A stretch of DNA of 6,049 nucleotides from Competibacteraceae bacterium UBA2792 (GTDB taxonomy: Bacteria; Pseudomonadota; Gammaproteobacteria; Competibacterales; Competibacteraceae): NCBI GenBank assembly GCA_002352125.1, contig DEHU01000063.1:986-7034 (forward strand). Direction: 5' to 3'. Positions 1-6,049 of this stretch are shown piece after piece. Both the position numbers and the translations under genes were made by a program. The notes below the pieces were generated by a model. It was not told the DNA's origin, ran no database searches, and was given only the letters and a program-made list of their open reading frames with translations. The stretch's first letter is position 1. Every line of letters starts with the position of its first letter.

Positions 1-30
1 GAACACTTGATGCCGTGGGTGAAAAAATGA
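1..30 (+). CDS. frdB: Fumarate reductase iron-sulfur subunit, last codons (partial)
   Basis: The first reading frame is open from the window edge and encodes only nine residues (EHLMPWVKK) before a TGA at 28-30. That stop overlaps the ATG of frdC in an ATGA arrangement, which is typical of translationally coupled operon genes. In frd operons the gene just upstream of frdC is frdB, which encodes the iron-sulfur subunit that passes electrons from the membrane quinol to the flavoprotein FrdA. Identity rests on position and frame; nine residues are too few to recognise the family by sequence. Confidence 0.55.
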   Translation, partial: EHLMPWVKK

Positions 31-416
31 GCCGCAAACCCTATGTTCGCGAAGTTCCCAAAACCACCTGGTTTCTTCGGCACCCGCGCTACAAGCGGTA
101 TATGGCGCGCGAAGTCACCTGCATTTTCATCCTCGCTTACACCTTCTTACTGATCTGTGCTCTCGGTAGTTTGGCGAACGGAGAGGAAGCCTACAAAGCA
201 TTTCTGGCTGCGTTGAACAGCCCCTTGGGAATCTTGTTCAATCTGGTAACGCTGGTGGTGACGGTGTATCACAGCACCTCGTGGTTCAACGTTACGCCTC
301 AAGCCATGCCCATTCAACGCGGCGAGGAATTCGTACCGGGCAACATCATCGTCAGCGCTCACTACGGCGCCTGGGCGGTGATCTCGATCATCGTATTATT
401 TTTAGGGGTATTTTAA
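27..416 (+). CDS. frdC: Fumarate reductase membrane anchor subunit C
   Basis: FrdC is one of two hydrophobic subunits that anchor the FrdAB catalytic dimer to the cytoplasmic membrane and form the quinol-oxidising site. The 129-residue product matches the usual length (about 130). It begins with the family signature MxxKPYVRxxxxTWWxxxPxYxxYMxRE, here KPYVREVPKTTWFLRHP then RYKRYMARE. It has three hydrophobic helices at about residues 30-50, 66-84 and 107-128. Glu29 and His82 align with E. coli residues implicated in quinol binding and proton transfer (alignment by eye). I chose ATG 27 over the in-frame GTG at 15 because it overlaps the frdB stop and gives the usual N-terminus. frdD follows after 3 bp. 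With rquA nearby, the electron donor is likely rhodoquinol (inference). Confidence 0.95.
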   Translation: MSRKPYVREVPKTTWFLRHPRYKRYMAREVTCIFILAYTFLLICALGSLANGEEAYKAFLAALNSPLGILFNLVTLVVTVYHSTSWFNVTPQAMPIQRGEEFVPGNIIVSAHYGAWAVISIIVLFLGVF

Positions 417-419
417 GCC

Positions 420-761
420 ATGGCGAAATCCAACAAGCCGATCTTTTGGGGCCTGTTCGCCGCCGGCGGCACGGTCACGGCGTTCTTGACGCCGGTCCTG
501 GTTCTGCTGACGTTCTTCGCCGCAGTCGGCCTCGTGCCGCATCTGCTCACCTACGATGCCCTGCACGCCTTTGCCGCCAACTGGCTGGGCAAACTGATCA
601 TTTTTGGCGTCATTCTGTTGTCGTTGTGGCACGCTGCGCACCGGCTACGAGTCACTGTCCACGATTTCGGCGTTCGCGCCGATACGCTGGTCGCCTACAT
701 CGTTTATGGGATCGCGGGGCTGGGTACGCTCATGACGCTGGTTTACCTGTTGCGTATCTAG
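420..761 (+). CDS. frdD: Fumarate reductase membrane anchor subunit D
   Basis: FrdD is the second integral membrane anchor of the quinol:fumarate reductase complex and works with FrdC at the quinone site. The product has 113 residues, close to the family norm of about 115-119. The N-terminus carries the FrdD signature PIFWGLFAAGG (residues 7-17), followed by hydrophobic helices at about 17-38, 56-72 and 88-111. The stretch WHAAHRLRVTVHDFG (70-84) corresponds to the conserved HR...HD region after helix two. The start lies 3 bp after the frdC stop, with a purine-rich AGGGG at 404-408 as a plausible ribosome binding site. It is the last gene before a strong terminator, so the operon probably ends here as frdABCD. 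Confidence 0.95.
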   Translation: MAKSNKPIFWGLFAAGGTVTAFLTPVLVLLTFFAAVGLVPHLLTYDALHAFAANWLGKLIIFGVILLSLWHAAHRLRVTVHDFGVRADTLVAYIVYGIAGLGTLMTLVYLLRI

Positions 762-814
762 CGACCCAAAGGTTACGCTCCAGGGGTCTTCCCCCTTTCC
801 TTGTCCCCGCCACG

Positions 815-847
815 CCGCTCCCCGCTTTCGCGGGGAGCGGATTTTTT
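815..847 (+). terminator. Rho-independent terminator after frdD
   Basis: An 11-bp perfect inverted repeat (815-825 pairing with 830-840, CCGCTCCCCGC / GCGGGGAGCGG) encloses a TTTC loop (826-829) and is followed by A and six T residues (842-847). This is a textbook intrinsic terminator for the frd operon. It sits 54 bp beyond the frdD stop and only 29 bp before the rquA start, so it also separates rquA from frd transcription. Confidence 0.93.
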
Positions 848-861
848 GACGAACGAAATTT

Positions 862-868
862 AAGGAAG
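862..868 (+). promoter_or_regulatory. Ribosome binding site of rquA
   Basis: AAGGAAG lies 7 bases before the ATG at 876 and is the strongest Shine-Dalgarno match on the left side of the window. It supports the chosen rquA start. No convincing -35/-10 pair is visible in the 28 bases between the terminator T-tract and this start. Confidence 0.7.
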
Positions 869-875
869 CCTCCCA

Positions 876-1685
876 ATGAGTTCCCAACCCGCTACGGCCG
901 CACTGGTTCGGCCGCAGTCTTTAGACGAACGCGTGGTTTTAGAGCCAGAGATAACCGGCATCGATGCTCCGGCGGACAGCGAGGAACCGGGTCGGGCGAT
1001 CCAGCTCTCCGAAAACCTTCCGCTGCCCGACTACCTGCAGCAAACCTACTGGTGGGCCTATCTCCACCCCGCAGCGGTCCGCGTGTTCGAGCGGCAATGG
1101 CTGGTCAACCTGATCCTGTGGGGCAACTTCGCCGAGTTGCGGGACGTTGCGCTAGACGAGATCGGTTCTTCCATCCAAGGCAAGGTGCTCCAGGTAGCCT
1201 GCGTTTACGGGAACTTTACCGAACGGCTGGCCCGGCGGCTGGAACCGGCGGGATGGCTCGACGTGGTGGACGTGGCACCAGTCCAGTTGGAAAACCTGAA
1301 AGCAAAGCTCGGCGACACGCCACGCATCGGCCTACACCATCAGGACTCGACCGATCTCCGCTTCGCGGATGCCAGCTACGACTGCGTCGTGCTGTTCTTC
1401 TTGCTGCACGAACAACCGGAAAACGCCCGCATACAAACCATCGCGCAAGCGCTCCGCGTCGTCAAACCCGGCGGCAAGGTGATCTTCGTCGATTACCATC
1501 AACCGGACTGGCTCAATCCTTTCCGGTACGTCATGATACCGATCCTCAAATCGCTGGAACCCTTCGCCATGGACATGTGGCGCAAAGATATCGCGGAATG
1601 GTTGCCCGACTGGGCGCGCTCCGCAACTGTCGAGAAACAAACTTACTTCGGCGGACTTTACCAAAAGGTGGTCGTCACGCTTTAG
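876..1685 (+). CDS. rquA: Rhodoquinone biosynthesis methyltransferase-like protein RquA
   Basis: RquA converts ubiquinone to rhodoquinone, replacing a methoxy group with an amino group. It belongs to the class I SAM-methyltransferase fold but uses SAM as the amino donor (established for the family). The 269-residue product has a variable N-terminal extension (1-48). It then shows the hallmark block LPDYLQQTYWWAYLHP (50-65), continuing with AVRVFERQWLVNLILWGNFAELRD (67-90). The SAM-binding motif I position reads VLQVACVYG (104-112), lacking the usual GxGxG, as is characteristic of RquA rather than UbiE/UbiG. Later conserved parts are LDVVDVAPVQLENL (128-141), DASYDCVVLFFLLHEQPE (165-182), RVVKPGGKVIFVDYH (194-208) and LEPFAMDMWRKDIAEWLP (227-244). 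It lies downstream of frdCD and converges on a COQ10-family gene. An ordinary quinone methyltransferase is the alternative, but the YWWAYLHP block argues strongly for RquA. Confidence 0.93.
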   Translation: MSSQPATAALVRPQSLDERVVLEPEITGIDAPADSEEPGRAIQLSENLPLPDYLQQTYWWAYLHPAAVRVFERQWLVNLILWGNFAELRDVALDEIGSSIQGKVLQVACVYGNFTERLARRLEPAGWLDVVDVAPVQLENLKAKLGDTPRIGLHHQDSTDLRFADASYDCVVLFFLLHEQPENARIQTIAQALRVVKPGGKVIFVDYHQPDWLNPFRYVMIPILKSLEPFAMDMWRKDIAEWLPDWARSATVEKQTYFGGLYQKVVVTL

Positions 1686-2149
1686 GGATGGGAGCGCGAC
1701 AAGCGTTTGCCATCGGCATCCAATTTGCGCGCTCTCGCTGCGAAGGCGTCGACCATCGTCGACGCCATCTGCGCTACCAACGCATCGCCGAGCGGCCTGA
1801 GCCAGAACAAGCGGACTTCGCAATCGAGAGCGAAATCGATACGGCAACCCCCATCGGGCGCTGGCGCGAACGACCAGCGGATGCCGAAACGGCGGAAGCT
1901 CCGATCGCCCGACGTGACGACGATGGAGCGCGGCGGATCCAGTTCGGTGTGGGTACGAAAACGATGGACCAGCAAACCCAGCATCAGTACCTGTTCGGTT
2001 TCATACGCGCTCGCTTGACGACGAACGACCGTCGCGCTTCGCATCAAAGGTAGAAATTCGGGATAGCGTTCGACATCGGCGACGAGGTCGAACATTTTCT
2101 CGGTGGAGACGGCCACCACCCGGCTTTCGCGATGGGATGTCTTGAACAT
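1682..2149 (-). CDS. COQ10/RatA-family START (SRPBCC) protein, putative quinone-binding
   Basis: The 155-residue product is a single SRPBCC/START domain of the polyketide cyclase, COQ10 and RatA family. Mitochondrial Coq10 and bacterial relatives bind ubiquinone and are needed for efficient respiration; E. coli RatA was also described as a ribosome-associated toxin, so the name is ambiguous. Visible family marks are the ligand-entry motif VERYPEFLP (26-34), the central strand GIRWSFAP (89-96), the strand GCRIDFALDCEVR (101-113) and the closing helix with MVDAFAARARKL (132-143). The usual DGPFxxLxGxW stretch is altered here to SGDRSFRRFGIRW. I chose ATG 2149 because AAAGAGG precedes it; an upstream in-frame start at 2203 would add 18 residues not typical of the family. 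The stop overlaps the rquA stop by 4 bp, tail to tail. A role with rhodoquinone is inferred from position only. Confidence 0.85.
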   Translation of the reverse strand: MFKTSHRESRVVAVSTEKMFDLVADVERYPEFLPLMRSATVVRRQASAYETEQVLMLGLLVHRFRTHTELDPPRSIVVTSGDRSFRRFGIRWSFAPAPDGGCRIDFALDCEVRLFWLRPLGDALVAQMASTMVDAFAARARKLDADGKRLSRSHP

Positions 2150-2153
2150 CTTG

Positions 2154-2160
2154 CCTCTTT
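2154..2160 (-). promoter_or_regulatory. Ribosome binding site of the COQ10-family gene
   Basis: Read on the minus strand, AAAGAGG stands four bases before the ATG that ends at 2149. It decides the start in favour of MFKTSHRES rather than the longer form beginning at 2203. Confidence 0.55.
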
Positions 2161-2213
2161 TCCGCTTCCATGCTGGGCCGGCAGTTCGGGAATAAGAGCG
2201 CAAACGCGCGCGA

Positions 2214-2236
2214 CATTATCTATATTAGGCATTATC
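2214..2236 (+). promoter_or_regulatory. Possible promoter/operator region upstream of hypA
   Basis: This is the only AT-rich patch in the 100-bp divergent region between the COQ10-family gene and hypA. It holds TATATT (2221-2226), which resembles a -10 box, flanked by two copies of CATTATC (2214-2220 and 2230-2236) spaced 16 bp start to start. No good -35 hexamer lies at the right distance, and I see no sigma-54 (GG-N10-GC) or FNR-type palindrome. The call is tentative. Confidence 0.25.
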
Positions 2237-2249
2237 CCGAGCACTTACC

Positions 2250-2591
2250 ATGCACGAGTTTTCGCTGTGCGACAGCATCATCGAAACCCTCGCCGCCCAA
2301 ACCCACCAACAGGGCTTCGAGCGGGTACGGCGAGTGTGGCTGGAAATCGGTGCGCTGGCAAATGTCGAGCTGGATGCTCTGCGTTTCGCTTTCGAGATCG
2401 CACGCGAAAACACGGTCGCGGCGACGGCAGAACTAGACATCATCACCCTGCCTGGTCGTGCCTGGTGCCTGGATTGCGCGCGGACGATAGAGGTCAACCA
2501 ATTTTTCGATCCGTGTCCGCTCTGCGGCGGCTACCAATGGCGGTTGACCGGCGGCAACGAAATGCGGATCAAGGAGATGGAGGTGGAGTAA
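2250..2591 (+). CDS. hypA: Hydrogenase maturation nickel metallochaperone HypA
   Basis: HypA acts with HypB to insert nickel into the large subunit of [NiFe]-hydrogenases in the cytoplasm. The 113-residue product has the family N-terminus MHEFSLCDSIIE; His2 is the conserved nickel ligand, with Glu3 beside it. The structural zinc site is complete: C73-x2-C76 and C89-x2-C92. The body matches the family, with VWLEIGALANVELDALRFAFE (29-49) and the closing LTGGNEMRIKEMEVE. Length is typical (110-116). It is the first gene of the hyp operon here and its stop codon directly abuts the hypB ATG. The Shine-Dalgarno before hypA is weak (CGAG at 2238-2241). Confidence 0.97.
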   Translation: MHEFSLCDSIIETLAAQTHQQGFERVRRVWLEIGALANVELDALRFAFEIARENTVAATAELDIITLPGRAWCLDCARTIEVNQFFDPCPLCGGYQWRLTGGNEMRIKEMEVE

Positions 2592-3464
2592 ATGTGCGTT
2601 ACCTGCGGTTGCGGCGAAGGCGAACTTGCCATCCACTCTCACGATCATCCTCGCGAACACGGGCACGGGCACGGGCACGGGCATGACGGGCACGGGCACG
2701 GGCATGACGGGCACGATCACGATCACGCCCGCGAAGCAACGCGGCGAATCAGTCTCGAACAGGACATCCTGGCGAAGAACGCCGAATACGCCGCCAGCAA
2801 TCGGCAACTGTTCGCGGAACGCGGCGTCTTCGTCCTGAACCTGGTCTCTAGCCCCGGTTCCGGCAAAACCGCCCTACTGGCTCGAACGGTCCAGATTTTG
2901 CGCGACGAATTTCCGGTCGCGGTGATCGGTGGCGACCAGCAAACTGCCAACGACGCCGAGCGCATCCTGGCCGCCGGGGCACCAGCCGTGCAAATCAACA
3001 CCGGCAAGGGCTGCCATCTGGACGCCCACGGCATCGGCCACGCCTTGGAACGTTTGCCGCTACCGGAGGGTGGCGTGCTGTTCGTCGAAAACGTCGGCAA
3101 TCTGGTTTGTCCGGCCGATTTCGATCTCGGCGAGGCGCACAAGGCCGTCGTCCTGTCGGTGACCGAGGGCGAGGACAAGCCGCTGAAATATCCCAACATG
3201 TTTGCGGCCTCCAGCCTGATGCTGCTCAACAAGACCGACCTGTTACCCTACATCGATTTCGACGTGGCCCGTTGTCTGGAGTACGCGCGGCGGGTCAATC
3301 CGGACATCGAAATCCTGCAACTGTCCGCCCGCACCGGCGACGGATTGGAGTCGTGGCTAGATTGGGTGCGACGGGGACAGCGTACCGCTCTGGCGCAACA
3401 AGTGAGCCGTTTGGAGGCCGATCTGGCGGCAGCGCGGGCGCGCCTGGCGCGACGAGGCGGCTAA
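2592..3464 (+). CDS. hypB: Hydrogenase maturation GTPase and nickel-storage protein HypB
   Basis: HypB is the SIMIBI-class GTPase that drives nickel transfer to HypA and the hydrogenase large subunit. Its 290 residues contain an N-terminal high-affinity metal motif MCVTCGCG (Cys2, Cys5, Cys7). A His-rich stretch (15-45) follows with 14 histidines in 31 residues, a nickel-binding or storage region seen in some HypBs. Then come the P-loop SSPGSGKT (86-93), GGDQQT (113-118), TGKGCH (137-142) with metal ligands Cys141 and His142, ENVGNLVCP (166-174) with Cys173, NKTD (213-216) giving guanine specificity, and SARTGDG (245-251). The C-terminus extends past the usual end with a helical, Leu- and Ala-rich tail (about 266-287). 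The start abuts the hypA stop, with GGAGGTGGAG just upstream inside hypA. Confidence 0.97.
   Translation: MCVTCGCGEGELAIHSHDHPREHGHGHGHGHDGHGHGHDGHDHDHAREATRRISLEQDILAKNAEYAASNRQLFAERGVFVLNLVSSPGSGKTALLARTVQILRDEFPVAVIGGDQQTANDAERILAAGAPAVQINTGKGCHLDAHGIGHALERLPLPEGGVLFVENVGNLVCPADFDLGEAHKAVVLSVTEGEDKPLKYPNMFAASSLMLLNKTDLLPYIDFDVARCLEYARRVNPDIEILQLSARTGDGLESWLDWVRRGQRTALAQQVSRLEADLAAARARLARRGG
2661..2726 (+). repeat. Tandem repeat coding for the HypB histidine stretch
   Basis: Repeated GGGCAC hexamers encode Gly-His units. Within them, a 21-base unit occurs twice without a mismatch (2667-2687 and 2688-2708), each copy two GGGCAC hexamers plus GGGCATGAC, giving the heptapeptide GHGHGHD twice. 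Related GATCAC repeats follow. All copies preserve the hypB frame. The near identity of codons suggests recent expansion by slippage rather than old conserved sequence. Confidence 0.85.
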
Positions 3465-3501
3465 CCCATACCGGAACGGCGTTTGGAGCGCATCATCGAG
3501 C

Positions 3502-5814
<2,313 letters not shown>

Positions 5815-5852
5815 ACCTTCGGCGTCATTCGCAAGCTGGATTTGCTCGGATC

Positions 5853-5866
5853 GCCTACCATTAGGC
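5853..5866. repeat. Small dyad in the hypF-hypC gap
   Basis: A 5-bp perfect inverted repeat (GCCTA / TAGGC) with a CCAT spacer lies 41 bp before the hypC start, inside the 92-bp hypF-hypC gap. It is too short, and lacks a T-tract, to be a terminator. It could be a protein-binding dyad or chance. The gap is otherwise unremarkable, with no clear promoter. Confidence 0.3.
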
Positions 5867-5892
5867 AACGTACTCCCGCTCGAACATTGCAA

Positions 5893-5898
5893 AGAGGT
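5893..5898 (+). promoter_or_regulatory. Ribosome binding site of hypC
   Basis: AGAGGT lies eight bases before the ATG at 5907 and supports that start, which gives the invariant MCLAIP N-terminus of HypC. Confidence 0.6.
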
Positions 5899-5906
5899 CA
5901 ACCGTC

Positions 5907-6049
5907 ATGTGCCTCGCCATTCCCGCCCTGGTCGTCGAGATTCTGGAACAGGAACAAGCCATCGTGGATATGAGCGGCGTGCGCAAGCCGATTTCCACCG
6001 CGCTTTTGGACGAAGTAGCGGTAGGCGACTACGTCATCGTGCACGTCGG
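5907..6049 (+). CDS. hypC: Hydrogenase maturation chaperone HypC (partial, 3' end outside window)
   Basis: HypC is a small chaperone that, with HypD, carries the iron atom bearing the CN and CO ligands and delivers it to the hydrogenase large-subunit precursor. The 47 visible residues start with the diagnostic MCLAIP, where Cys2 is the functional cysteine, and continue as an OB-fold-like barrel: VVEILEQEQAIVDMSGVRKPISTALL followed by VAVGDYVIVHVG. His46 belongs to the conserved VGDYVxxHVGFA motif. The family is about 75-100 residues, so roughly half is present. It follows hypF by 92 bp on the same strand; hypD and hypE would be expected next. Confidence 0.96.
   Translation, partial: MCLAIPALVVEILEQEQAIVDMSGVRKPISTALLDEVAVGDYVIVHV

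Noticed and set aside
782..796. Small hairpin AGGGG-TCTTC-CCCCT before the main terminator.
   Set aside because: The 5-bp stem lacks a proper T-tract and is overshadowed by the strong terminator at 815-847; it is probably chance.
842..874. TTGACG at 846-851 considered as a -35 box for rquA.
   Set aside because: The position 17 bp downstream falls on CCTCCC, just before the ATG, so no -10 box fits, and transcription would start inside the gene.
1332..1847. A 171-codon minus-strand frame antisense to rquA.
   Set aside because: rquA is clearly the real gene on the other strand, and this frame also overlaps the COQ10-family gene on its own strand. No motif was recognised.
281..2053. A 590-codon open frame on the + strand spanning frdC, frdD, rquA and the antisense of the COQ10-family gene.
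   Set aside because: It overlaps four recognisable genes in another frame, its product is Arg-, Pro- and His-rich with no recognisable domain, and it passes through a strong terminator. The lack of stops follows from high GC content.
1682..2149. Calling the minus-strand gene the RatA toxin of a toxin-antitoxin pair.
   Set aside because: No RnfH/RatB-type partner gene is adjacent, and the neighbouring quinone gene makes a quinone-binding role more likely; the family name alone does not show toxin activity.
5815..5906. Possible sigma-54 or sigma-70 promoter in the hypF-hypC gap.
   Set aside because: No GG-N10-GC element and no -35/-10 pair with acceptable spacing was found; read-through from hypF is sufficient to explain hypC expression.

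Overview
The window reads as a GC-rich proteobacterial chromosome segment. It is probably gammaproteobacterial, judging from the four-subunit, E. coli-type fumarate reductase and the hyp gene set, but this placement is an inference and no rRNA or other marker is present. Genes are tightly packed and almost every base is assigned. No transposase, tRNA, rRNA or CRISPR array is visible.

Left part (1-2149): the end of a fumarate reductase operon (last codons of frdB, then complete frdC and frdD) closes with a near-perfect rho-independent terminator. Next comes rquA, the methyltransferase-like enzyme that converts ubiquinone to rhodoquinone. Convergent to rquA, with overlapping stop codons, is a START/SRPBCC protein of the COQ10/RatA family, whose relatives bind ubiquinone. 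Together these suggest a rhodoquinone-dependent fumarate respiration module: RquA makes the low-potential quinone, the membrane anchors FrdC/FrdD oxidise its quinol, and the COQ10-like protein may bind or deliver quinone.

Right part (2250-6049): a hydrogenase maturation operon in the order hypA-hypB-hypF-hypC, with hypC cut by the window end. HypA and HypB deliver nickel. HypF and HypC act in making and carrying the Fe(CN)2CO group of [NiFe]-hydrogenases. HypB carries a His-rich nickel-storage stretch encoded by a tandemly duplicated DNA repeat. HypF contains an in-frame insert that looks like a dispersed palindromic intergenic repeat captured inside the coding sequence.

The two halves are separated by a 100-bp divergent intergenic region (2150-2249). 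Both fit life at low oxygen: hydrogen turnover on one side, and fumarate reduction through rhodoquinone on the other. The most notable points are the clustering of frdCD, rquA and a COQ10-family gene, and the repeat inside hypF.
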